Source: Microcebus murinus
Lineage: Eukaryota; Chordata; Mammalia; Primates; Cheirogaleidae
Direction: 5' to 3'
NCBI RefSeq assembly: GCF_040939455.1
Contig: NC_134108.1
Coordinates: 49,351,501-49,415,500 of the forward strand
Length of the DNA: 64,000 nucleotides
Part shown: piece after piece, positions 47,290-57,839 of the stretch
Layout: each line of letters starts with the position of its first letter
How positions within the stretch are numbered: position 1 is the first letter of the stretch
The notes under the pieces: model-generated
The model's database searches: none
The model's input: the letters and a program-made list of their open reading frames with translations, nothing else
What the model was told of the DNA's origin: nothing
Program-made: the position numbers and the translations under genes

Positions 47290-47485
47290 CACAATCAGCT
47301 TGCTATGTGCCAGGCAATGGTCAAAGAAGTTTACAGGTATTGATCCACTGAATCGTCAAGGCAAGCCTATGAGGTATTAATTTCTTTTTACACGAGGCAA
47401 CTGAGAAATAACTTGCCCAAGGTCACACAGCTATTAAGTGGCTGAGCTGGGATTTGAACCCGGGTAGCCTGGATCGGAGTGTATT
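47290..47485 (-). mobile_element. MIR SINE, antisense
   Basis: 'TGCTATGTGCCAGGCAATGG', 'CAAGCCTATGAGGTATTAAT', 'AACTTGCCCAAGGTCACACA' and 'GGGATTTGAACCCGGGTAGC' are well preserved MIR core and tRNA-like parts. Confidence 0.93.
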
Positions 47486-47543
47486 CTGACTTTAATAGAG
47501 ATATGTCAATTGTATAGATGAGTTTGGTACTCCCCTGTAGTCT

Positions 47544-47560
47544 ATATATATATATATATG
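47544..47560. repeat. (TA)n microsatellite
   Basis: TATATATATATATATA, a short run likely to vary in length. Confidence 0.8.
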
Positions 47561-47564
47561 CAGT

Positions 47565-47745
47565 CTATCTCTAAGTGTGGTCCTTCAATTACTTAGGTAA
47601 GAATACCTTGAAGGTGTTTATGTAAAAAGTATAAGATTCCTGGGCCTTACCCAGGTCCATGGAAACAGAATCTCTAGGAATAAGGCCCAGAAATATAAAG
47701 TTTTAATTAACTACCCAATTGATTCATATGCAAATTAAACTTTGA
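47565..47745. mobile_element. hAT-Charlie MITE (MER5A-like)
   Basis: 'AGTGTGGTCCTTCAATTACT', 'GATTCCTGGGCCTTACCCAG', 'GAAACAGAATCTCTAGGAAT' and 'CAATTGATTCATATGCAAAT' follow the order of this MITE class. Confidence 0.6.
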
Positions 47746-48217
47746 AGATGATTGAAGAATGAGCAAAGAAATGTGTAACAATGACACTGAGTTTATTAGA
47801 AGTGTATCTACAAGAAGAGTAAACAAGTTCTGAAGAAGGATGGTAAGTAAGGGCCTAGGCAAGTGATGAGTCTTTCATCAAATCTAAGCCACAATCTATT
47901 ATAAGATGTGTTATTCCTTTATGATCCATAAGAAAAAATCCAAATTGGGAGGCCTCCCATATAAGGCTGGAACAACAGAAGGGCTACAAATGCAATACAG
48001 GGTAAATGGAAAATAAAACCACCACTCAGAAAGAGACAGCAAGGAAACTTGAAAGTCTCTACCTACATAACAGGAAGAGGGAATTTTATCTAAAAGACAG
48101 TACTCATTCATTCAGCTTGGCAATCTAAATTCATACTATCAGTAGGGTCAAAAACAAAACAAAACAAGCAAAATATAAACAACAACAACAAAAATTTTCA
48201 GGCAGAGAATTTAATTT

Positions 48218-48295
48218 AAAATGGTCTCATTCACATGCTGCTGTAGGAAAAAAAAAAGAAAAAAAAAAGAAAAAAAAATAAATAAAATGGTCTCA
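48218..48295 (+). mobile_element. ultra-short retrotransposed insert with target duplication
   Basis: AAAATGGTCTCA at 48218-48229 is repeated exactly at 48284-48295. Between them are 18 nt (TTCACATGCTGCTGTAGG) and an A-rich tail with single G and T interruptions. This is the layout of a target-primed reverse transcription event truncated almost to nothing. Confidence 0.7.
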
Positions 48296-48299
48296 GATT

Positions 48300-50220
48300 G
48301 GTAGCAGTGTAAATAACTGGCACAGTCAAATGCAAATCTTTTCTGAAGTAATCTGACTTCAGTCTAGGCCAGTAATGATTATAAGACATTTCCCTATTTT
48401 AGAAATTTTTTAACCTGTGAAAAAATATGTGTATTAGAACCACTGAAACACAGTACATGGAATACAAACCAAGCTATTCTGGATGCCCAGAATCTTTGTG
48501 GGTGGGGCTATTTTTTGGTTCTCAAAAGTACTCTATACATAATTTTATGTAGGTGCTGGTTTGTTTTTAAAAGAACTATAAAAAAAGATATAATGTACTA
48601 TTAAAAATTACAAAAATCTTTCTCCCTCCCATCACATTTAACCATTTTAAAAATTCTTCTAACTACAAAAAGTCTCATCCACTTAAAAACAAATAAACAA
48701 ACACACAACAAAGAGTGAGATCAGACCACTCAAACCTGTACCCTAGAGTCCATATAAATGCTTCCACACCCTCTGGGATTTTGAAAACTAGATTGCAAAG
48801 TTCACTACAGGTCCTGGTAACTGTCCAGATATAACAAGACAAAGAGCAACCTTTGTTCCTGCTAAGGATGATGATTTACATGCCTACTCTGACACTTGGT
48901 ATTCCTTCTTTCACTCACAGGCCACAAACACTAATTTAATATTTTCATTATATCCAGGGTATCCTGGCTTTTTTTTAAAGAAAAATTAATCCCTTCTCAA
49001 CAATGCTACAGTGAAAAAAATTCTCTTAACACTTTTATAATTTTCCAGAAAGTCAGTGTATTCCTAATTTAAACAGACATTTCCCATCTTTTCCAAGGGT
49101 AGTATAAACACTGCACAAGTTACATTCCATACTCTGGAATCTTATCAAATTGCAAATTTCATTGTATAGCAAGCATATCATCCAAATAAATTGCTAGAGG
49201 AATAAAATTGCTTTAGTGTGAAAATAAACACCAATTGATTCTGCAGAGAGTTCCCTAATTCAAATGTGTGACTTACAAATAAACCAATTATACAAACAAC
49301 CACTGCTAGTTTCTCTCTGCTTTTAGTGGGCGAAGGTCCTCAGAGTCCACCTGACAGAACAGTCCTGTCTAGAACAATTGATGTAAGAATTCTAATCTGA
49401 CTCCCATCCTTGCCATTCCCCACCATAGCATCTCTTTCACTCAGGAAAGCTACCTCATACCCAGGAACAAATGTATACAAGTATATATGTATGTATGAGA
49501 GTATAGGAATTTTCTAAGACTGCAGAAAGTGAAGTAACACTTCCCACATCCTTATCTAAAATTGAAAATTCACTTTCCCACAGGCAAGGGAATAATTTTG
49601 TAGTGATACTGCTTTTCTAACCATTTGTAACAATATTGTTTCTATGTAAGTCTGGAAAATCCACTCGATTTCAATGTTACCTACTCAGTAACTCTTGGGA
49701 TGAAATCTGTTAATATAATTTGTACATTATATAATATTTACTTAAAAATATTTAAAAAGTAGCCCATAATCCCATTATACAGAAACTCCTATTAGCATGT
49801 TTTTGAAAAGTAATATATTCACAGGTAACAAAACTTAAAACAGCACGGAAAGGCACAAAATAAAAAGTACAAATTTTTCTATTCACCGGCTGCTGATTCC
49901 CAACTATAGCCACTGCTTTCCCCTCTCTAAAGATTATCATCAACAGTTCTTGAGAACCGAAAGTAAAACAATGATTTATATACCTAAGCACTTTCCATCG
50001 GCAACTTTCCTATCTATATACATCAATCAGTAGGCATTGCCTGAAAAGGTTCATCAGATTTTAGAAGCATGGCAATTTTTTCAATTAGAGCACCATTGGT
50101 TCATTCTTATCATTACATCCCTTGAGCTGTTGGGGGATTTAATGTAGCTGGACTAATTCTTTCCTTAGGCATTTCCCTCTTCATTTCTATGGATTTGAGG
50201 GCAGGACTGAATCTGCATGG
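48300..50220. other. upstream region, nothing recognised
   Basis: Mixed AT-rich sequence. The open frame at 49752-49991 shows no similarity I recognise. Confidence 0.45.
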
Positions 50221-50229
50221 TTCCATTAG

Positions 50230-50400
50230 GGAATATGATATAATGAAAAGGTCAGAAGATCTGGGTTATTCCCCATTTCTGACACTTACAGGGTGTATAA
50301 TCTTAGTCAAGTCACTTCCTTTCTCTTAGCTCTGAAAAATATAAAGCATTATATAAATATACAGTGGTAGAAATAGCAGTGATAATAAACTCTTTACGGA
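50230..50400 (+). mobile_element. MIR SINE fragment
   Basis: 'AAGGTCAGAAGATCTGGGTT', 'TGACACTTACAGGGTGTATA' and 'CTTAGTCAAGTCACTTCC' follow MIR. Confidence 0.7.
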
Positions 50401-50729
50401 AGTTTCAATTTTTTAGAACTGAGCCTTACAAATATTAATCTCTAGCATAAACTTTCCCCTTTCTTACCTATAATAATTCAACTTCCTGTATTTCTCCTAT
50501 TTTCCTAATTCTTTTGAACTGTCAGGTTTGCATTCTCCCTAATAAGCAATGTGATCCCTCTTTGAATTTAAAATCTACATACTTTTGACACTAAATTATT
50601 CCTGCAGTTTTTACAACTTTAAATATCTAGAAATGTTACCTTTATATAGGCTTCTGTTAGTATAACACATTTTAATGTTTTCATTCTCCCTAAAGAGCAA
50701 ATGTACCTATAACCTATATAATTTAATAA

Positions 50730-50945
50730 GGCAGTATAGCATAATGGTTAAGGGACAAGCTTGGCATCAAGAAACCTTGAGGATAAATCCTGTGTGATCT
50801 GAGATAAGTTTCTTAAACTTTCCTCCTATGTATAAAATGGTAATAATATGACTACCTACCTATTTCAGAGAATTATATGTAATGAATCAACACATTCAAG
50901 TACTAGAATAGAGCTTTGTACACAATAAGTGTTAGCTATTATTGA
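50730..50945 (+). mobile_element. MIR SINE, near full length
   Basis: 'GGCAGTATAGCATAATGGTT' is the MIR start. 'TAAAATGGTAATAATATGAC', 'TACCTACCTATTTCAGAGAA' and 'CAATAAGTGTTAGCTATTA' complete the order. Confidence 0.92.
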
Positions 50946-50949
50946 CATC

Positions 50950-51580
50950 CAAAAATTTTACATTTTGGATATTCTATCAAAAAGGTTTTGTCAGTAAAAT
51001 AACTGATGTGTATAATGATACCAAGAAACCACAAAACTCTTTTGAACTATCAAAAACTAAATTATTTTCAGTGTTTCTTAACATTATATCATACTATATT
51101 CCTAATATCTCCAATATGTAATTCATAAAGAATATATAAGATGACTTTTCACAAAGTGAAAAGCTTGATTCCCCACAATACTTAACCTACTTATATTAAC
51201 TTTACACTGCTATGCACAAACCCAATTTTTATACCTAATGCCTTCTCTAGGCCAGCCCTTCTTAAATAACAATATCACTTTGGGGTTTGCACTGATTTAT
51301 TTGTTCTTTACTTCTGCCCAAGATGATAATTTATTTTTTTATCAAATATTGACTAACATTTCTCTGAATTTTAACAGTGAGTTCATGTCTGACTAGAATG
51401 TCCAAAGGACCTCAAACTTATATACAAAACTTAATAAACCATCTTCCCCCTAAAAACTGTTTCTCTTTCTTCATTCTTAATCTCACTTAATGGTATCATC
51501 CCCCCAACCCCCTATCCTCAAACTCTGAGTATTTCAACACCTTAAACAGTTTCTGAATCACCTATCCTCTCCCATCTGTA
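50950..51580. other. upstream region, nothing recognised
   Basis: AT-rich with a C-rich patch (51495-51515). No repeat or gene recognised. Confidence 0.45.
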
Positions 51581-51589
51581 CCAGCACTG

Positions 51590-52175
51590 GACTAGGTGCC
51601 CTAGTCTAGGTCCTTGTCATTTATTGCCTGGACTATTGCAGTAGGCTTCTGAAGCCTTTCCTGCTACTAATCCTATCTCACTAAAATTGCCTTTACTGTG
51701 CCTCTAGAGTGATTTACCTCAAATTATAATCTAGCCTTGTCATCTCAGTGCTTCTAACTTTTCAGTGAGTGCTCAGTGCATTCAGAACAAAGAGCAAGTA
51801 CCTTCCAGGGCATATAGGATCATCCATAGCTGATTCTCTAGTTCTTTTCTCCTGCCCCTACTAGTAGAATGAACACATGTTTCTAGTGTTCATATTGTTC
51901 TCTCTTCCTAGAATATTCTTATCCATTGTGAAAGATACAGTTTGTCAGTTAATCTGTCCATGAAGCTTTCTCTTTCTTGGCTTCCTGATGCTGGGCTAAT
52001 TAACTTTCCTCTGGGTATGCCTACATGCTTCATATATTATATTGAAATAATGTGTTTATATCTTCCCCATTAAACTGCAAGCCTTGAGGACAAGGATCAA
52101 GTCTTATTCATCTTTGAAACCTTAGTACCTAATTCAATACTTAATAAATGCCTGCTAAACTGAAATGAATTAAAA
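51590..52175 (+). mobile_element. L2 3' region
   Basis: 'TTGCCTGGACTATTGCAGTA', 'GAGGACAAGGATCAAGTCTT', 'CCTTAGTACCTAATTCAATA' and 'CTTAATAAATGCCTGCTAAA' follow L2 from the ORF 3' end to the terminus. Confidence 0.8.
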
Positions 52176-52179
52176 GCTA

Positions 52180-53540
52180 TGTGGAGCTCCAAGATAAATC
52201 CTAATGAAAAGTCATCTCAATATAAGGTAAAAGGAATATGTCTATGCCATTCAGATCAGCGAGGATTCTAGTTACTCAGTAGTATCTGAGTTATTCTGTG
52301 AAAAAGCAGTACAAACACTTAGGTTTGTCATAACATTGCTTTCCTTGGCACTGACAGCTCCAAATTCATAATTCCAATTTTTATTCCCTATTAGCAAGTT
52401 GCAGTAGCTACAGTAGGTACACTGACTTTTGACCCTTATATCTAAGGTGAAAACTGTTCTGAAAGGCTGAAGTAATCTACTGATGGACAGAGACGTTGAC
52501 AGGCTGCAAAGAGACCCCATGAAGCCCTTACTTTTTTTCAAACCAGACTTGTTGGCACAGCTGTTAAGGTCTTAACATAAGAAATAGCATATGTTGTTGA
52601 ATAGCACAGAGAGGGCAAAAGGACAAAACCTAATTTTCCTGGCTAGCTGAAGTAGAAGCTTATTAATTGATCAAAATACATTTTACTTAATATGTATCTA
52701 CAAAAATTTATATTGCCCTCCTTTTAAGTGTTTCAGTCCTTCATGAGTTTCTAATGTGCATATTATACTTATAGCTAACTGTGCCAAATGCTGAAAGTGC
52801 TGAGAGTCTATCAACCAAAACAGAAAAGGCTAAACATAACAGATCATTATTGCTCCTATGAACTTCCCTTGTATCCTTATAGAGGTTGCCTGTGACTCTA
52901 TGTGCATAACTTACTTCATTTAATATTGAAATGACTTTTCAGTAAGACTAATGTTAGGAATCTGCATAATTTTCAGTTTTCTTTCCATTTCAATTCCAAT
53001 AATGTTTGCTAAGTGTCTCTCTTGTGCCAAACTTTGTGCTAAGAGTTGGAGGAGAATAGACCACAGTCTCTAGGGAGTGCCTCACCAACTTGGGACTTTG
53101 AACCTACTCTAAACTAGTACAAATTTGGTGCCTCACAAAAAGTGGGGCTGACTCTCCAATGTTGCTTTCATCATGGTAGTTGGCCCAGTTTGCCAGTCTA
53201 GCCCAAACCAGCCCTGGATAAGACAGCCCCAGGCTCCTTTAATATGACCACCTTTCATCCTTCAATTAAAACTTCCCATCAGCGGCTAATTATAGTCTAT
53301 CAAAATGTAGACAAGGGTTGTAGAATGGTAAAGCCAAAAGGAACACCCAAAAGCATTCACAATAAGTTCAATCACAAATAATATTCTCTTATGTACATGA
53401 ATACTGCCTATAACTTTTTATACTTACATTATACAAATGTATGATATTTTACTGTGCTAGCTGAGAGACTACAGTGAGAGTATTTGGAAAAAGGATTGAC
53501 AAAAAATGTATATATATTTACACATATACACAGTCCTGAT
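52180..53540. other. upstream region, largely unclassified
   Basis: 'ATGTTTGCTAAGTGTCTCTC', 'TTTGTGCTAAGAGTTGGAGG' near 53000-53060 may be a short reverse L2. The rest is not recognised. The open frame at 52272-52541 has no similarity I see. Confidence 0.4.
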
Positions 53541-53543
53541 TAT

Positions 53544-53903
53544 AAAAGTAATACACGAGGCCGGGCGCTGTGGCTCACGCCTGTAATCCTAGCTCTTGGG
53601 AGGCCGAGGCGGGCGGATTGCTCAAGGTCAGGAGTTCAAAACCAGCCTGAGCAAGAGCGAGACCCCGTCTCTACTATAAATAGAAAGAAATTAATTGGCC
53701 AACTGATATATATATAAAAAAATTAGCCGGGCATGGTGGCGCATGCCTGTAGTCCCAGCTACCCGGGAGGCTGAGGCAGAAGGATCACTCGAGCCCAGGA
53801 GTTTGAGGTTGCTGTGAGCTAGGCTGACGCCAAGGCACTCACTCTAGCCTGGGCAACAAAGCGAGACTCTGTCTCAAAAAAAAAAAAAAAAAAGTAATAC
53901 ACG
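53544..53903 (+). mobile_element. young Alu, strepsirrhine type, with 14-bp target duplication
   Basis: GGCCGGGCGCTGTGGCTCACGC begins at 53559. The insert is 'AATTGGCCAACTGATATATA'. The A tail is uninterrupted (53875-53893). Perfect duplication AAAAGTAATACACG at 53544-53557 and 53890-53903. Confidence 0.97.
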
Positions 53904-54240
53904 CTCATTCTACAAAATTTGAAAATTATAAAAGAAAAGAAAAATCACTGTAAATTCTATTAATCTGAGATTATTAAAATATTGTTAACATTTCTGGTAT
54001 ATATGAAATCAGTCTCTTATTATTTTAACCAAAGTTAGGATTGTACCACGTTTATATAAATTGCCTTCCTACTTGATATTACGTGATAAACATTTTCTTA
54101 TATTATTACTCTTTTAACGTAAGTTTTTTTAATTGGAAGTACATACATGTTTTTGGAAATTACTAATTCTTTCATTAAGGTAGAGTCTAGAAATTGCATT
54201 GGTAGGTCAAAAACAATTTTAATGCTTCTGATACATAGTG
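53904..54240 (-). mobile_element. possible old L1-related fragment, antisense
   Basis: 'CTCATTCTACAAAATTTGAA', 'AATATTGTTAACATTTCTGG' and 'TTGCATTGGTAGGTCAAAAA', then 'AAATTGCC', follow a common old reverse-strand L1 pattern. The Alu at 53559 sits at its left edge. Confidence 0.45.
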
Positions 54241-54710
54241 TCAAATTGCCTGGAGCTGTTTTAAATTAGGGCATTACTAGGGCTTTTTAGAACTTAGAAA
54301 AAAGTCCGAAAGCTCCCAATTCTCGCCATGTCCTAAGACTATTTCTGTAGTCAACAATACTCTATTTTAGACAAAGTTTCTCTTGGTTAACCTCTTATCA
54401 AAAGTTTTATGACAAACAGAACCTAGAAAAATTAGAAATTGTACACAATTATAAATAGAATATATATATATCAATTTGCCTACTATACTGTTAATAAAAA
54501 TATCTATAAAATGTTTAATAGTAAGAAAATGGAATTCTAGGATATACCTAAAACAAATTTACTTTTTTAGACCAAGCTCAAAACAGATAAATCAAAACTG
54601 TTGAACTCAACTCTATAAAATGTATGTAGTCATACACAGTATATCTCATATATGTAATAAAAGGCAAAATATAAAAATTATCAACTTAACACTTGACAAG
54701 TATTATCATT
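54241..54710. other. upstream region, nothing recognised
   Basis: AT-rich. No gene or repeat recognised. Confidence 0.45.
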
Positions 54711-55225
<515 letters not shown>

Positions 55226-55229
55226 GTTT

Positions 55230-55775
55230 CTGCATTGTTTTCCATAAATCAAAACTAATCCGATTATCCCCTATATATGGCCTCAGATAAAAAAATATTA
55301 ACAGATTTATTTTCATAATGCTATTTACTTAAGCCAAAATTAAAATAAGTTTGCATTCCCTGAGTGCACACACTGATAGTGCATGGGCTAACTAAAAAAA
55401 CTGCTAATAGCAGACAGATGCCAGCTTAAGGTTAACATTTTTCCATTGTATAAATCCACACACAGAAACACATTTGGCTGATCATAATTCAATTTGTAAA
55501 TTTTCCAAAGAAAATAAACATTACAACATACAAACAGAATGTTTTCCATAAATCAGTCTTTCATTATTGTTTTCCATACAAATAGATCTACTGTGGAGAT
55601 CACGGCTGAGAAAAACACAAAATACTTTTAAAATGACACTATGGAGGAAACTCCATTGTCTCCTTTAAAAAACATACACATATACATGCATAAATAAATA
55701 TTTTCTTCCATTTCTCCCTCTTATCCTCTACCCACCCCCCACTTCCTCTAACAATGAAAGAATAAAAAATTAACA
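55230..55775. other. upstream region, nothing recognised
   Basis: AT-rich with a C-rich patch at 55728-55740. No repeat or gene recognised. Confidence 0.45.
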
Positions 55776-55918
55776 ATAGCCAGGCATGGTGGTGTACACC
55801 TGAGGTCCCAGCTACTCAGGAGGCTAAGGCAGGAGAATCCTTTGAGCGTAGGTATTGGAGACCAACCTTGGCAACAGAGCAAGACCGCCATCTCAAAAGA
55901 AAAAAAAAGAAAAAAATA
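55776..55918 (+). mobile_element. Alu monomer / right-arm fragment
   Basis: 'AGCCAGGCATGGTGGTGTAC' to an A-rich tail with G interruptions. Only one arm. The region usually reading 'TTGCAGTGAGC' is missing. Confidence 0.85.
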
Positions 55919-56042
55919 ACAACTGATGATTTTTGAAGTTGGTAATTTATAACTTTTACAAAGCCATCAACTGTCATTAATTCAGCATTATTATAATGGA
56001 TTTATTAATTATGGTTTATCTGATTTAATTTCATTTCCTTAA

Positions 56043-57250
56043 CAAATATAGCTTTATTTTTTTCCTCAGAGTTCCTACATTTTTGTTCTTTTTTTTTCTT
56101 TTAATAGATTTAATGGGGTACAAGTTGAATTTCATTACATGGATACATTGCATAGCACTGGAGTCTGGGCTTTTTGTGCACCCATCACCTGAGTAGTATA
56201 CATTGTACCCCATAGGTAATTTTTCACCCCTCACTCTCACCTAACTTCTCCCCTCATAGCTTTATTTTTTGTATATTTATTAGTTTTATTTTTAATTGAC
56301 AAATAATTGTATATATTTATGGGGTACAAAGTGATTGATACATGTATCCTCTTTTAGCTATTCTGAAATGTACATTATTTGTCTCCCTGCTGTGCAATAG
56401 AACACAAGAACTTATTCCTTGTATCTCACTATAACTTTGTATCCATTGAAAAAAATCTCCCCCTTCCCTGTTCACTGCACCCCCCACCTGCCTCTGATTA
56501 CCACCATTCTACTCTCTACTTATGTGAGTTTGACTTTTTAAGATTCTACATATAATAAGTGAGAGCATACAGTACTTGTCTCTCTGTGCCTGACTTATTT
56601 CACTTAACATTAATGTCCTCCAGCTTCATCCATGTTGTTGCAAATGACAGAATTTCATGTTTTTTTTAAAAGCTGAATAGTATTCCATTGTACATATATA
56701 CATAAGGGACTAATATCCAAAATATACAAGGAACTCATACTATTCAATAACAAAAAAGCAAATAACTCTATTAGAAAATGGGCAAAGGACTTAAATAGAC
56801 ATCTCTCAAAAGAAGACATACAAATGGCCAACAGATATATGAAAAACTGTTCAACAGTTTTTCTAATCATCAGAGAAATGCAAATTAAAACTATGAGATA
56901 TCATTTCACATCTGTCAGACTGGCTACTATCAAAAAAATGAAAGATAAATGTTGGCAAGGATGTGGACAGAAGGGAGCTCATATACACTGCTGGTAGTAT
57001 TGTAAATTAGTACAGCCATTCTGAAAAACAGTATGGACGTTCCTCAGAAAACTAAAAATAGAATTACCCTATGATCCAGCAATCCTACAGCTGGGTATAT
57101 ACCCAAAGGAATTAAAATCAGTATTCCAAAGGGATGTCTGCACTCCTGTGTTCACTGCAGCATCATTCACAATAGCCAAGATATGGAAACAACCTAAGTG
57201 TCCATCGCAATTGAACGGACTTAAAAATATGGCAAATATAGCTTTATTTT
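56043..57250 (-). mobile_element. L1 with twin-priming inversion, plus a second L1 3' end nested at its tail
   Basis: Minus-strand L1 3' end: 56700 to about 56271 (ORF2 end and 3' UTR, A-rich tail near 56271-56300). Its upstream ORF2 part, 56705-57225, is flipped to plus ('AAATGCAAATTAAAACTATG', 'CCCTATGATCCAGCAATCC', 'CAATAGCCAAGATATGGAAA'). The two parts meet at adjacent L1 coordinates. The target site occurs three times: CAAATATAGCTTTATTTT at 56043-56060 and 57233-57250, and ATAGCTTTATTTTTT at 56256-56270. Frames are broken and no protein is intact. Confidence 0.88.
56064..56255 (-). mobile_element. second L1 3' end, nested
   Basis: Reverse strand of 'GTACAATGTATACTACTCAG', 'GTGATGGGTGCACAAAAAGC' and 'CTTGTACCCCATTAAATCTA', a later-type L1 3' UTR than its host. 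It lies between two copies of ATAGCTTTATTTTTT. Its tail (56089-56102) is followed by about 24 nt of non-A sequence before the target site. Confidence 0.8.
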
Positions 57251-57264
57251 AGCAATGTCTGCAT

Positions 57265-57370
57265 ATATTTCCTTCCTCTATAGTTCCGTAAGAGCAGGGA
57301 CCATATCTTATTAATTATTCTATTATCCACTGGAATTATTACATGGTAGTCATTCAATAATTATTTTGTT
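57265..57370 (+). mobile_element. L2/MIR 3' end fragment
   Basis: 'GTAAGAGCAGGGACCATATC' and 'CATGGTAGTCATTCAATAAT' are a short old 3' end. Confidence 0.5.
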
Positions 57371-57734
57371 ACACTTAATTCAATTAATGTAGCAAAACAA
57401 AATACATCTAATATTTAATGAACATTTACTACTATACATAATGCATATAGTTTTTCACACTTAACATCTCTAAAATCAGGATTTACCTTTAAATTATATT
57501 TGACAGCATTTTTTGTTTCTTTGTGGTACATAAAATAATGCTGTGACGTAATCTTTGGCATCTTAAACTTAATGAATAAAGTCTTTACAAAAATATACAT
57601 TAAGAACATTTTTCTCAAGCTATTAAATAGGTAAATGTAAAGTGGTAATCATAGATCTCTACACCTATATAAAGATGTAAGAGGGTATCCCATATAGATG
57701 GCTCCCCTGCCCCATCAAATCAGTGTGTTAGATC

Positions 57735-57835
57735 TTCAAGAGCTAGAACTCTCTTTCATTCATCATTGTATTTCTAGTATGTGCTCCCAGGGGCTCAATA
57801 AAAATGAGTTAAATGAATAAATGAATAAAAAAATT
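57735..57835 (+). mobile_element. L2 3' end fragment
   Basis: 'TTCATTCATCATTGTATTTC', 'GGGGCTCAATAAAAATGAG' and 'TTAAATGAATAAATGAATAA' are the L2 terminus. Confidence 0.6.
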
Positions 57836-57839
57836 TGGT

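Noticed and set aside
47290..47485. tRNA gene
   Set aside because: The GGTTCGAA-like box belongs to the tRNA-derived head of a MIR. No cloverleaf of full length is present.
53484..53717. 77-codon open frame, and similar frames at 41912-42097, 36847-37029, 10197-10460, 5083-5348, 597-872
   Set aside because: All are Alu-derived frames sharing the same repeated peptide text.
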